Shown piece after piece: positions 52,851-62,802 of a stretch of DNA of 64,000 nucleotides (the stretch's first letter is position 1; each line of letters begins with the position of its first letter). The stretch is taken from the NCBI RefSeq assembly GCF_900156675.1, contig NZ_FTOH01000001.1, positions 496,001 to 560,000 on the forward strand, read 5' to 3'. The notes below the pieces were generated by a model that searched no databases, was not told the DNA's origin, and was given only the letters and a program-made list of their open reading frames with translations. A program made the position numbers and the translations under genes. Source of the stretch: Thalassolituus maritimus (lineage in GTDB: Bacteria > Pseudomonadota > Gammaproteobacteria > Pseudomonadales > Oceanobacteraceae).

Positions 52851-55466
52851 ATGCGTGACGCTCAACCGAAGGCGATTCAGTTAGCGGACTACCAAGCACC
52901 CGCCTATGAAGTGACGGATACCCATCTTAAATTCGAATTAAACGATGGCTATACCCAGGTGCATTCCGTTCTGACACTTAAGCAGGTCGGGGACGGTAAT
53001 GAACTTGTTCTCAACGGGCAGGACCTCGAACTTCTCAGTATCCGTCTTGACGGAAACGAACTGACAACCGATGACTATGTGCTGGGTGACGAAACTCTGA
53101 CCCTTAGTGGCTTAGGCGCATCACACACCTTGGAAATATCCACTCAGATATATCCAGAAAAAAATACAGCACTGGAAGGGCTGTATCGTTCAGGCGGTAT
53201 GTATTGTACACAGTGCGAGGCCGAAGGCTTCCGTCGTATTACTTACTACCCGGACCGCCCGGATGTTATGTCAGTGTTTACAACTGAAATAATCGCCGAT
53301 GCTGAACAGTTCCCGGTGTTGCTGTCGAACGGCAACCCGGTGAGTGAAAAAACTGAAGATGGCAAAAAGCACGTCGTCTGGCACGATCCGCATAAGAAGC
53401 CGGCCTACCTGTTTGCGCTGGTGGCAGGGGATCTTCAGGTTCGTGATGATCACTTCACTACCTGCTCCGGTCGTGAAGTGCTGCTGCGGATTTTTGTTGA
53501 ACCTCAGAACGTTGACAAAACAGAGTACGCACTGGACGCTCTGAAGCGCTCGATGCGATGGGACGAAGAAGTCTATGGCCGCGAATACGATCTGGATATT
53601 TTCATGATCGTCGCCGTTGATGACTTCAACATGGGGGCCATGGAAAACAAAGGTCTGAATATTTTTAACTCGTCCTGTGTTCTTGCTAACCCCGCTACCG
53701 CGACCGATGCAGCTTATCAACGTATTGAAGCCATTGTGGCTCACGAATATTTTCACAACTGGTCGGGTAATCGCGTTACCTGTCGCGACTGGTTTCAGTT
53801 AAGCCTCAAAGAAGGTTTTACTGTTTTCCGTGATGCCTGTTTCTCTGCGGATATGAATTCATCGACCGTTAAACGCATTGAAGATGCGAGTATGCTGCGC
53901 ACCGTTCAGTTCGCGGAAGACGGTGGACCTATGGCACATCCGGTACAGCCGGATTCCTACATAGAGATTTCGAACTTCTATACAGTGACCATCTATGAAA
54001 AAGGCGCTGAGATCGTTCGTATGTTGCACAAAATTCTGGGTGCCGAAGGATTCCGTAAAGGGTCTGATCTCTACTTTGAACGCCACGATGGTCAGGCTGT
54101 CACCATCAACGATTTTGTTCAGGCGATGGAAGACGCCAATGGCGTTGATCTCAGCCAGTTTCGTCTGTGGTACAAACAGTCGGGCACGCCAGTGGTCGAA
54201 GTACTTACCCAATACGATCATGCGGCAGAACGCCTGACTATTAACCTGCGCCAGAGTACCCCTGACACACCAGGGCAAACGAATAAGAAACCGCTGTGGA
54301 TCCCCGTTCAGCTGGGCTTCATTGCGCACAGTGGTGAAGATATAGAAGTGCGCCCCGATCAGCCTGATTTCTGGACGGAAGAAAGCCAGGTACTGCATTT
54401 CCGTGAAGCCGAGCAAACTTTCAGCTTTGGCGGTGTGATCGAAGAGCCTGTTGTGTCACTGTTCCGGGATTTCTCCGCCCCCGTGCGTATTAATTATCAG
54501 CACAGCCAGTCTGCTTTGCGCTTTATGTTACAGCACGACAGCGATGGTTTTAATCGCTGGGATGCCGGACAGCAACTGATGCTGCACTGGATTGAGCTGG
54601 CCGAGAAAGGGCGTTTTAAACTCGTCAAAGAAGACATCGCTGCACTGCACAGTGTAATCAGTGACGAGAGCCTGGACCCGGCGATGGTCGCTTATCTGCT
54701 GGCATTGCCATCCGAGGCGTACATCGCAGAAACGCGGAAGTCTTATGATCCTGTCGCTATTCACAATGGTCGTGAGCAGGTTCTGTCTGAGGTGGCTGAA
54801 GCGTTAATCGAAGACTTTAAAGCTTGCTACGAACGCTTGAATGTCCCGGCCGAATACCAGCCTGCACCGGCTGATATGGCCCGTCGCTCGCTGAAAAACC
54901 TGGCGCTTTCGTACTGGGCTCGCGCATCTTCGGATGGTATCGAAGCGGCTAAGGCGCAGTTTAAAAGTGCAGACAACATGACCGATCAGATGGCGGCACT
55001 GCGTGTTCTCGTAACGTGCGCTGATCAAGCTGAAGCGCAGGAAGCACTGAATGCGTTTTACGAGCAGTGGAAACACGATTCACTGGTTGTGAATCAGTGG
55101 CTGACAGTCCAATGTGGCTCTTCACGACTGGGCTCGCCGGATCACATTGAAAAAATGCTTGAACACGAAGCATTCGATTGGCGTAACCCCAACAAGGTGC
55201 GCTCAGTCATTGGTGCGTTTGCGAATCAGGCACTGTGTCATTTTCATAGTGAAAACGGACGCGGCTACCGCCTGCTGGCGGATGCGGTTATCCGATTGAA
55301 TGCCAGCAACCCTCAGATTGCTTCACGACTCCTGACGCCACTGACCCGCTGGAAGCGTTTAGTGCCAAGTCAGTCACACTTGATGAAAGCTGAGTTGCAA
55401 CGAATCATGGATAGCGGCAGTCTTTCGAAAGACGTGTATGAAGTTGTTAGCAAGAGTTTGGTTTAA
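52851..55466 (+). CDS. pepN: Aminopeptidase N
   Basis: An 871-residue cytosolic M1 metallopeptidase removing N-terminal amino acids. The exopeptidase motif GAMENKG precedes the zinc site HEYFHNWSGNRVTCRDW (H298, E299, H302) with the third ligand E321 in LSLKEGFTVF. Full length, with the DUF3458 Ig-like and ARM C-terminal domains of the E. coli PepN type. No signal peptide. Confidence 0.97.
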   Translation: MRDAQPKAIQLADYQAPAYEVTDTHLKFELNDGYTQVHSVLTLKQVGDGNELVLNGQDLELLSIRLDGNELTTDDYVLGDETLTLSGLGASHTLEISTQIYPEKNTALEGLYRSGGMYCTQCEAEGFRRITYYPDRPDVMSVFTTEIIADAEQFPVLLSNGNPVSEKTEDGKKHVVWHDPHKKPAYLFALVAGDLQVRDDHFTTCSGREVLLRIFVEPQNVDKTEYALDALKRSMRWDEEVYGREYDLDIFMIVAVDDFNMGAMENKGLNIFNSSCVLANPATATDAAYQRIEAIVAHEYFHNWSGNRVTCRDWFQLSLKEGFTVFRDACFSADMNSSTVKRIEDASMLRTVQFAEDGGPMAHPVQPDSYIEISNFYTVTIYEKGAEIVRMLHKILGAEGFRKGSDLYFERHDGQAVTINDFVQAMEDANGVDLSQFRLWYKQSGTPVVEVLTQYDHAAERLTINLRQSTPDTPGQTNKKPLWIPVQLGFIAHSGEDIEVRPDQPDFWTEESQVLHFREAEQTFSFGGVIEEPVVSLFRDFSAPVRINYQHSQSALRFMLQHDSDGFNRWDAGQQLMLHWIELAEKGRFKLVKEDIAALHSVISDESLDPAMVAYLLALPSEAYIAETRKSYDPVAIHNGREQVLSEVAEALIEDFKACYERLNVPAEYQPAPADMARRSLKNLALSYWARASSDGIEAAKAQFKSADNMTDQMAALRVLVTCADQAEAQEALNAFYEQWKHDSLVVNQWLTVQCGSSRLGSPDHIEKMLEHEAFDWRNPNKVRSVIGAFANQALCHFHSENGRGYRLLADAVIRLNASNPQIASRLLTPLTRWKRLVPSQSHLMKAELQRIMDSGSLSKDVYEVVSKSLV

Positions 55467-55480
55467 GGAAAACTGATCTG

Positions 55481-56890
55481 ATGGATCTTTCAGGTGTCAT
55501 CCGTGTAAAACGCGGTTCCTCATTGCTTGCCACGCTATGCGTGGCGGGTGGTATGTTTGTGTCTCAGGCCTATGCCTCTGTCTCAGTTTCTGAAGCCGAA
55601 CAGCTTAAGTCTGTCCTTACACCTATGGGTGGGCAGCGCGAGGGCAATGGCCGTGATATTCCCCCATGGCGGGGTGGACTGACTCTGCCGCCGGTTGAGT
55701 ACAAAGAGCCGGGGCAACATCACCCTGATCCGTTTCCGGACGATCAGCCTCTGTTTACTGTGACTGCTCAGAATATGAATCAGTACAGTAATAATTTGAC
55801 AGAAGGTCAGAAAGAGATGTTCAGGACCTACCCTGACACCTTCAAAATGCCTGTATATCAAACTCGTCGTACCGCAGCGGCACCTGAGTGGGTGTATGAA
55901 AACACCTATAAGAATGCGTTACGCGCCGAATTAGCAGACGGTGGTGATTCGCTTCTTTATTCGTACGCTGGTATTCCTTTCCCCATCCTGAGTGATAATA
56001 AAAATCAGGCGGGTATCCAGGCGGTCTGGAATCACATTACTCGCTGGCGTGGCACCTACCTGCAGCTGCAGGCTTCAGAGGTTGCAGTGCATAAGGACGG
56101 CAAGTTCACACCGACTACGGTAGAGCAACAGGTTGAATTCAACTACTACAGGCAGGATAAAACGATTGAAGAGCTGGATAACCTACTTTTCTATTATCTG
56201 TCTGTGACCAAAGCACCAGCGCGTCTAGCCGGTGGCGCGGTACTGGTCCATGAACCTCTCAACCAGGCAAACGATGCCCGACAGGCCTGGGGTTACAACG
56301 CTGGTCAGCGTCGTGTACGTCGTGCCCCTAACCTTGCGTACGACACGCCTATTGCCGCTGCAGATGGCTTACGCTATGCCGACGACACGGACATTTATAA
56401 CGGTTCACCGGACCGCTATAACTGGAAACTTATCGATAAACGCGAAATCTACATTCCATATAATAACTATCGTCTCACCTCGAATGAGGCAAGTTACAAC
56501 GATATTCTGCGCCCAGGGCATCTCAACCCAGAATACACCCGCTATGAAAAACATCGTGTCTGGGTCGTTGAAGGTACGCTTAAAGATGGTATGAGGCATG
56601 TTTACAGCAAAAGAGTGTTCTATATTGATGAAGATACTTGGAGCATTGCGGTAGCAGATCAGTACGATATGAATGGCCAGTTGTGGCGTGTGAGCATGGC
56701 CTATATTAAGACGTATTATGAGCTACCGGTGACCTGGACAGGCATGGACGTATTCCATGACCTTCGTGATCGCCGCTACCATGTACAGGGCATGACGAAC
56801 GAAGAGCCCGAAGAAATTGATTACAGTAACCCACCTCCGGGTGATCGTTACTTCACACCGGCTGAATTGCGTCGACGCGGACGCCGATAA
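55481..56890 (+). CDS. DUF1329 (LolA-like fold) exported protein
   Basis: A 469-residue exported protein; the signal peptide ends near SQAYAS. KSVLTPMGGQREGNGRDIPPW near the start of the mature part and KRVFYIDEDTWSIAVADQYD near the end are DUF1329 marks. The family is thought to have a LolA/LolB-like lipid-binding fold and is usually preceded by a DUF1302 outer-membrane protein, which is absent here. It starts the cluster with the YCF48 and RND genes, separated by 156 nt. Role in moving lipids or hydrophobic substrates is inferred. Confidence 0.87.
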   Translation: MDLSGVIRVKRGSSLLATLCVAGGMFVSQAYASVSVSEAEQLKSVLTPMGGQREGNGRDIPPWRGGLTLPPVEYKEPGQHHPDPFPDDQPLFTVTAQNMNQYSNNLTEGQKEMFRTYPDTFKMPVYQTRRTAAAPEWVYENTYKNALRAELADGGDSLLYSYAGIPFPILSDNKNQAGIQAVWNHITRWRGTYLQLQASEVAVHKDGKFTPTTVEQQVEFNYYRQDKTIEELDNLLFYYLSVTKAPARLAGGAVLVHEPLNQANDARQAWGYNAGQRRVRRAPNLAYDTPIAAADGLRYADDTDIYNGSPDRYNWKLIDKREIYIPYNNYRLTSNEASYNDILRPGHLNPEYTRYEKHRVWVVEGTLKDGMRHVYSKRVFYIDEDTWSIAVADQYDMNGQLWRVSMAYIKTYYELPVTWTGMDVFHDLRDRRYHVQGMTNEEPEEIDYSNPPPGDRYFTPAELRRRGRR

Positions 56891-57046
56891 CACCTCCCCG
56901 TTAATTTTCTCTGTCAAGGGGGCGTAGCAGTAAGGTGCGGGAAGCGCCAGCTGGATTACATAACGTAACAAGTGCGTGTTAGTCAGTGGTAGGGCTGTCC
57001 GCTAGACTAGCGCCGCTTTAATAATGCTAATAATACGGGGTTTTAT

Positions 57047-58264
57047 ATGTTTTCTGATTTGGTCAGGCCATGGACAGGCAACCAAAAGAGCGGGCTAAGC
57101 CTCCTCTCGGGTCTGTTCATTACCGGGGCTCTGGCTACATCAACCGGAGCATTCGCAGAGTGGCAGGACCCTCTCCAGACACCTGCAATGTCGTCCGACA
57201 AAGCGCATCAATCATTGTTACTCGATGTTACAGAACGTGGAAACGCGCTTGTCAGTGTTGGTGCCTATGGTCACGCTATCGTTTCAACAGATAATGGCTT
57301 CACCTGGTTTCAGGGCAGCGTTCCTGTGACCACTACCCTCACATCCGTTGATTTTGCTGACGAAAAGAACGGCTGGGCGGTCGGCCATGACGGCGTGATA
57401 CTTAATACGGCGGACGGTGGATTAAACTGGACGAAACAGTTTGACGGCTTCAAAGCCAACGAAGCGATGCTGACCTCGGCGCGGAATAATCTGACAAATG
57501 CTGAAGAGCGCTCAGAAGAAATTCAGGAAACGGGTTCAGATATGGAAGTAGAGCAGGCCATGACTGCTCTGGAGAATGCAGAATTTGCATTCCAGGACGC
57601 CGAGTACGACCTCGAAACCGGCTCGACAAAACCCTTTCTTGATGTGTATTTCTGGTCAGCCAAAGAAGGTATTGCAGTGGGGGCCTACGGCATGGCTTTC
57701 CAGACGATGGACGGTGGTAGTGAGTGGTTTGAAATCAGCTCAAGATTGCCAAACCCGAATCGCCTGCACCTCAACGCAATTACCCGCGTCGGCGAACGCT
57801 CACTGACTATTGTGGGTGAAATGGGGCTTATGCTTCGATCCGACGATATGGGTGAAACCTGGGTTGGTCAGTCAGCGCCTTACGACGGCTCTCTTTTCGG
57901 GTTGCTGGATGAAGGGGATACCCAGATTCTTTTCGCTCTGCGAGGACACACCTATCGCTCCGACGACGATGGCATTACCTGGCAGGCGCTGGATACCGGC
58001 TCTGAGCAGACTCTGCTGGGCGGCTTCAGTTCAGATCGTGGTGCAATGCTGGTCGGTAACGGCGGTAGCGTGGTGACGCTGAACGCTCAGCTATCTGGAG
58101 CAGAATCTACAATCATCGCTGGCCGCAAAGGCGCAGCATCAGTTATTCGCAGTGAAGCCGGGCATTTCGTTATTGCCGGCGACGCTGGTATTCAATTGGT
58201 AAGCAGAGAGGGCAAATTGTTGCAACGTCAGGCGGAAATGAGCGAGGAGAAAGGCAATGAGTGA
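57047..58264 (+). CDS. YCF48/Hcf136-like exported beta-propeller
   Basis: A 405-residue exported protein with a signal peptide ending near TGAFAEW. It contains BNR-type beta-propeller repeats with the Asp-box style (STDNGFTWFQG, TADGGLNWTKQF, TMDGGSEWFE, SDDMGETWVG, SDDDGITWQA). A helical insertion of about 55 residues (133-188; EERSEEIQETGSDMEVEQ) with coiled-coil character interrupts the propeller. Related proteins sit beside MMPL-type RND transporters and DUF1329 genes outside photosynthetic organisms. Probably a periplasmic assembly or adaptor factor. Confidence 0.87.
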   Translation: MFSDLVRPWTGNQKSGLSLLSGLFITGALATSTGAFAEWQDPLQTPAMSSDKAHQSLLLDVTERGNALVSVGAYGHAIVSTDNGFTWFQGSVPVTTTLTSVDFADEKNGWAVGHDGVILNTADGGLNWTKQFDGFKANEAMLTSARNNLTNAEERSEEIQETGSDMEVEQAMTALENAEFAFQDAEYDLETGSTKPFLDVYFWSAKEGIAVGAYGMAFQTMDGGSEWFEISSRLPNPNRLHLNAITRVGERSLTIVGEMGLMLRSDDMGETWVGQSAPYDGSLFGLLDEGDTQILFALRGHTYRSDDDGITWQALDTGSEQTLLGGFSSDRGAMLVGNGGSVVTLNAQLSGAESTIIAGRKGAASVIRSEAGHFVIAGDAGIQLVSREGKLLQRQAEMSEEKGNE

Positions 58265-60740
58265 ACAAAAGCACCATTACTCCTCTGAGCCGGAGCACTA
58301 CATTCTGTCTTCAGAATCGGAGCCGTTTCTTGAACGCCTGATCTTTAACAATCGCTCGCTGGTCATCGTCGTACTGATGGCCCTGACTGCGTTATTTGGC
58401 TATGGCCTGAGTAAGGTTACGCTGGATGCCAGTATCGAAAAATATATCCCTCTGAACCACGAGTACATCCAGAACTACCTTGTTCATAAAGATGAGATGA
58501 AAAGTGGTGTAGCCAACGTAAAAATTGCTGTCGAAACAACTGACGGTGACATTTTTACCCAGGACTACATGGATACTCTGAGTAAAATCAGTGACGAAAT
58601 CTTTTTCGTTAAAGGTGTCGACCGCTCCGGAATGGAGTCTCTCTGGACACCGAACGTCCGTTGGATGGAAGTGACGGAGGAAGGTTTTCAGGGCGGCCCG
58701 GTTATTCCGAGCACCTATGATGGTTCTCCTGACAGCCTCGAACAGGTTCGTCAGAATGTCTTGAAGTCGGGTCAGGTTGGTCGTCTGGTGGCGAACAACT
58801 TCGAGTCTTCGATCATTAATGTTCCACTGGTTGAGTACAACCCGGACACGGGTGAAAAACTAAGCTACGCAACATTCAGCGCTGATCTCGAAGAAAAAAT
58901 TCGCAACAAATACGGCAGTGATCAGTACCGTATTTATATCACCGGTACGCCTAAAAAACTGGGTGACCTGCTCGAGGGGGCACAGTCGATCGCACTTTTC
59001 TTCCTCGCTGCTATGGTGATGACTGCGATTCTTCTTTATCTCTATTCCCGCTGTATCCGCGGCACCATCGTTCCTATTGTGGCATCTCTGATTGCAGTAG
59101 TCTGGCAGTTAGGTTCACTGGCGCTGATGGGATTCACCATCGACCTGTATTCTGTTCTGGTGCCTTTCCTCGTATTCGCGATTGGTATCAGTCATGGTGT
59201 TCAGATCATTAACGGTATTGCGATTGAATCCGGTAAAGGGGCATCGCCGGTTCAGGCGGCGCGTCACGCATTCCGTGGTTTATATGTCCCAGGCATGCTG
59301 GCACTACTCAGCGACGCGATTGGCTTCCTGACGCTGCTCTTTATTGATATCGGCGTAATTCAGGAACTGGCGATTGCAGCGAGTGTGGGTGTCGCAATGA
59401 TCATCGTGACCAACCTGGTACTGTTGCCAGTGATCATGTCGTACATCGGTATCAGCCAGCCGGGTATCGACCATGCCTATAAAGCATCTCAGAGCAAGGC
59501 GCCGGTATGGCGTGGCCTCTCTGCATTTGCCAGCCGTAAGGTTGCACCATTTCCAATTGCTATCGCTATCGCAATGGGGATCGGTGGTTATTACTACAGT
59601 CAGGATCTGAAAATTGGTGACCTTGATAAAGGTGCGCCAGAACTTCGCGCTGACAGCCGTTACAACAAAGACAACGCCTTTATGGTCGGGAATTACTCCA
59701 CCAGTTCAGACGTATTTGTTGTTATGGTCGAGACGGCTCCTGAGCGTTGTAATGCATATAAAGTCATGGACGCTATGGATCGCTTCATGTGGTACATGGA
59801 GAACGTCCCGGGCGTTCAGTCTGCGACCTCGCTTGTCACTGTGTCCAAGCTGGTAACCAAATCGATGAACGAAGGTAACCTGAACTGGTCAGCGTTGTCG
59901 CGCAACCAGACGGTTCTGAATACCTCCATTCAACGTGCGCCGGGTGCACTGCTGAATTCAGATTGCTCCATGGCGCCAGTGATTATTTACCTGAACGATC
60001 ACAAAGCTGAGACACTTGAGACTGTGGTCGCCGCTGTCGAAAACTTTAAAGACAGCTACGACGATGACGTCGATATGAAGTTCTACGGCTATCGCTACAA
60101 CGAACTCGAGCAGGCGATCGAAGATGGTGAAATCGCTTCGGTGCCTGTGCGCTTCCAGTTAGCTTCTGGTAACGCGGGTATTGAAGCTGCGACGAATCAG
60201 GTAATTGCTGATGCGCAGGGCACCATGTTGATCTTCGTCTACGTGGTTGTTTTTGTGCTTTGCTTTATCACCTTCCGTAGCTTGCGTGCCGTTGCCTGTA
60301 TTCTGATTCCTCTGGCGTTGACTTCTATTCTGAGTCAGGCGCTGATGACGTACCTGGATATCGGTGTGAAGGTGGCAACGCTGCCAGTGATCGCGCTGGG
60401 TGTCGGTATCGGTGTCGATTACGGTATTTATATCTATAACCGCCTCGAAGTTATGATTCTGGCTGGTAAGTCGATGCAGGAAGCCTTCTTTGAAACCCTG
60501 CGCTCGACGGGTAAGGCCGTTAGCTTTACCGGCGTGACTCTGGCCATTGGTGTAGCAACCTGGATGCTCTCGCCAATTAAGTTCCAGGCCGACATGGGGA
60601 TTCTGCTGACCTTTATGTTCCTTTGGAACATGCTCGGTGCATTGATTCTGCTTCCTGCTCTGGCGAGCTTCCTGCTCAAACCAGAGAGCATGCTGGCACG
60701 CCACAAGAAAAAGCACGGTGAGGTACCACCTGCGGGATAA
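58257..60740 (+). CDS. RND/MMPL-family transporter
   Basis: An 827-residue inner-membrane protein overlapping the YCF48 gene by 8 nt, so it is coupled. Twelve helices in two sets with two large periplasmic loops; conserved segments are GISHGVQIINGIAIESGK and GVGIGVDYGIYIYNRLEVM, the latter with the charged residue of RND helix 10. It lacks the adaptor and TolC partners. Likely moves hydrophobic compounds or lipids from membrane or periplasm. A strong terminator follows. Confidence 0.88.
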   Translation: MSEQKHHYSSEPEHYILSSESEPFLERLIFNNRSLVIVVLMALTALFGYGLSKVTLDASIEKYIPLNHEYIQNYLVHKDEMKSGVANVKIAVETTDGDIFTQDYMDTLSKISDEIFFVKGVDRSGMESLWTPNVRWMEVTEEGFQGGPVIPSTYDGSPDSLEQVRQNVLKSGQVGRLVANNFESSIINVPLVEYNPDTGEKLSYATFSADLEEKIRNKYGSDQYRIYITGTPKKLGDLLEGAQSIALFFLAAMVMTAILLYLYSRCIRGTIVPIVASLIAVVWQLGSLALMGFTIDLYSVLVPFLVFAIGISHGVQIINGIAIESGKGASPVQAARHAFRGLYVPGMLALLSDAIGFLTLLFIDIGVIQELAIAASVGVAMIIVTNLVLLPVIMSYIGISQPGIDHAYKASQSKAPVWRGLSAFASRKVAPFPIAIAIAMGIGGYYYSQDLKIGDLDKGAPELRADSRYNKDNAFMVGNYSTSSDVFVVMVETAPERCNAYKVMDAMDRFMWYMENVPGVQSATSLVTVSKLVTKSMNEGNLNWSALSRNQTVLNTSIQRAPGALLNSDCSMAPVIIYLNDHKAETLETVVAAVENFKDSYDDDVDMKFYGYRYNELEQAIEDGEIASVPVRFQLASGNAGIEAATNQVIADAQGTMLIFVYVVVFVLCFITFRSLRAVACILIPLALTSILSQALMTYLDIGVKVATLPVIALGVGIGVDYGIYIYNRLEVMILAGKSMQEAFFETLRSTGKAVSFTGVTLAIGVATWMLSPIKFQADMGILLTFMFLWNMLGALILLPALASFLLKPESMLARHKKKHGEVPPAG

Positions 60741-60762
60741 TACTTCCGAAAGCAGGTAAACT

Positions 60763-60800
60763 AATGCCCCTGACAGAGCCTCTGTTCAGGGGCATTTTTT
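60763..60800 (+). terminator. Terminator after RND transporter
   Basis: AATGCCCCTGA pairs perfectly with TCAGGGGCATT, followed by a run of T. Ends the YCF48-RND operon. Confidence 0.93.
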
Positions 60801-60827
60801 TAGCACTCGTTTGTCGTTGGAGTAAGA

Positions 60828-61685
60828 ATGAAAAGTCCGCTTGGCCTGGAAGCCAGAATCCCGGTATTTGAGCTGTTCAAAGACGCGTTGTTTTTGCTGT
60901 GGGCAAAGCGCGGTCGCTTATTGAGTATGTTCCTCCCCATTATTCTTGTACTGGTTGTTCTTGATCGATACAGCGCGGCTATTACTGAACCGATTATGGC
61001 TGCGATGGGACAGGAAGGCGGAAATATGGAGATGGGCTTTCCTTTGGAATTCTGGATAGTCACGGGCATATCCGGGCTATTGAGTGTCCTTCTTGCGACC
61101 ACTGTACACCGCTTCACTTTGCAGGATGCGTCTCACTGGCCAAGCAATGCACTACGAGTTCCTAATCGCTCAGACTGGCGTTACTTACTCCGCTCATTAC
61201 AGCTGGTTTTTGTCTCTGCAGGGGCTGGCCTTGGCGTGACGGTTGTCGCGATGGTAATTCTGGGAGTCGTGACCGGCGCCAGTGATCCTGCGGCGATGCA
61301 GCAGGTGGTTGGTCTGGCGTTTATTCCAGCCTTCATGTTAATGCTCTACATCCTCGCACGTTTGTCGATTACCTTGCCTGAAATTGCGATCGGTACCGAG
61401 GGCTCTGATCTCGGGCGGGCCTGGCGGATGAGCAAGGGTAACGGTACTCGTCTGGTTATCGTGGCGTTGGCCTTACCTCTTGTGGTTAACCTTCCGTTCT
61501 TATTGCTAGTGTCTCTGGATAACGTAGTTACTGATATCGTCGCGGCATTTGGGATCTACTCAATGACGCTGATTTCAATTACGGTACTCTCGCTCAGCTA
61601 CCAATTCCTGCTTGAGTTCTATGAGCCGGATGAAGGTGAAGAGGTCACTCCTGAGAAGGATGACGATGATGGAATGGACGCCTGA
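60828..61685 (+). CDS. Multi-pass inner-membrane protein of unknown function
   Basis: A 285-residue protein with about six membrane helices (e.g. 31-47, 75-93, 127-148, 160-180, 205-228, 232-255) and an acidic C-terminus (EGEEVTPEKDDDDGMDA). GGAG stands 5 nt before the ATG. The helix arrangement recalls YciC/UPF0259-type proteins, without a firm match. It is followed 6 nt later by an AraC gene. Confidence 0.65.
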   Translation: MKSPLGLEARIPVFELFKDALFLLWAKRGRLLSMFLPIILVLVVLDRYSAAITEPIMAAMGQEGGNMEMGFPLEFWIVTGISGLLSVLLATTVHRFTLQDASHWPSNALRVPNRSDWRYLLRSLQLVFVSAGAGLGVTVVAMVILGVVTGASDPAAMQQVVGLAFIPAFMLMLYILARLSITLPEIAIGTEGSDLGRAWRMSKGNGTRLVIVALALPLVVNLPFLLLVSLDNVVTDIVAAFGIYSMTLISITVLSLSYQFLLEFYEPDEGEEVTPEKDDDDGMDA

Positions 61686-61691
61686 TCAAAC

Positions 61692-62708
61692 ATGAAGCTG
61701 GGTGATCTGAGCATTACCTACGTCGAGGTGATCGCATCCACCATGCGCACCCTCGGTGCTGACCCGGATGCGCTGCTGGGTCAGTACAATATTCTTCCTG
61801 AAACGCTTGCATCCCCTGATACCCGAATCAGTATTCCTCGCTTTATGCGCATCGGACACGATGCCATTCAGCAAACCAAATCCCCTTGGTTTGGTTTAGA
61901 AATGGGCCGCCATACCTGGCCAGCTCAATTGGGCTTAGCGGGCCTGGTCGCGATGACGGCTCCGGATCTCCGTCGGGCCTGTCAGGCGATTGCAGGCTTT
62001 GAACTGCTGTCGAGCTTTAATGCGCGTGGTGCGAGTTCGTTCTCGTTGAAGGAGGGTAAGCCTGCGCTTAAGTTCTACTCTGTCAGCCCTTATAACGCCT
62101 ATAACCTGTTTGTGGTCGACTCGGTGCTTTCGAGTTGGGCACACATTCTTGGGGTTATCAGCGGGCAAACCGACGGTATCCTTGAATCTGTCGATATTGA
62201 GTTTTCAGATCCGGGCTATGCGGATGTTTATCGTCGCTACTTTAAATGTCCGGTGAATTTTGGCGCTGGCTCTAATCGATTAGTGCTCCAAAATGAAGCA
62301 CTGAATTTACCCGTGATCCAAAGTTGCCACTCGGTTTATGAAGGCTTGAAACGTCAGGCAGAACGAGAACTCGATAGGGTAAGGCTAGGTCTCAGCGTGA
62401 CAGAGCAGGTAGCCCGCACTGTGGCGCCGCTGCTGGACGGTGAGACACCTGAGCTGAGTAAGGTTGCCAGTCGACTGAATATGGCGCCCTGGACGCTTCG
62501 CAGGCGCCTTCAGGCTGAAGGAAAGACCTATCAGGATGTACTCAACGCAACGCGCAAAGATCTGGCGGTAAGTTATATCAGGGATACGTCTCTGACATTA
62601 GGGGAAATAGCGTATTTGCTGGGGTTTGGGTCTGCTGCGGCATTCCAGCGCGCATTCCGGCGCTGGACCGGCGAGGCGCCGGGCCGCTATAGGGAAAACT
62701 GCCGCTAG
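61692..62708 (+). CDS. AraC-family regulator
   Basis: A 338-residue regulator with an AraC-binding-like N-terminal domain (about 15-210) and a C-terminal double HTH: VASRLNMAPWTLRRRLQAEG and IAYLLGFGSAAAFQRAFRRW. The third such regulator in the window. It is co-directional with the membrane protein gene in front and converges on the acidic microprotein gene at 62722-62802. Target genes are unknown; the DUF1329/YCF48/RND cluster is a candidate. Confidence 0.87.
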   Translation: MKLGDLSITYVEVIASTMRTLGADPDALLGQYNILPETLASPDTRISIPRFMRIGHDAIQQTKSPWFGLEMGRHTWPAQLGLAGLVAMTAPDLRRACQAIAGFELLSSFNARGASSFSLKEGKPALKFYSVSPYNAYNLFVVDSVLSSWAHILGVISGQTDGILESVDIEFSDPGYADVYRRYFKCPVNFGAGSNRLVLQNEALNLPVIQSCHSVYEGLKRQAERELDRVRLGLSVTEQVARTVAPLLDGETPELSKVASRLNMAPWTLRRRLQAEGKTYQDVLNATRKDLAVSYIRDTSLTLGEIAYLLGFGSAAAFQRAFRRWTGEAPGRYRENCR

Positions 62709-62721
62709 GGCAGAGCCGCAG

Positions 62722-62802
62722 TTACATCTCTACGGCGTCATCACAGTCGTCTTCGTAATCGTCAAAGCCGACATCTAACAGATCTTCAATGTAATCAGAC
62801 AT
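62722..62802 (-). CDS. 26-residue acidic microprotein
   Basis: On the minus strand AAAAAGGAGATCGAAAATG gives a near-ideal ribosome site (AAGGAG, 7-8 nt before ATG). The peptide starts MSDYIEDLLDVGFDDYEDD and ends CDDAVEM before TAA. Twelve of 26 residues are Asp or Glu, with one cysteine and two tyrosines. It is too short for usual gene callers. No family recognised. It could be a regulatory or metal-binding small protein, or a peptide-maturation precursor; no maturation enzymes are nearby. The stop lies 13 nt from the convergent AraC stop. Confidence 0.55.
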   Translation of the reverse strand: MSDYIEDLLDVGFDDYEDDCDDAVEM

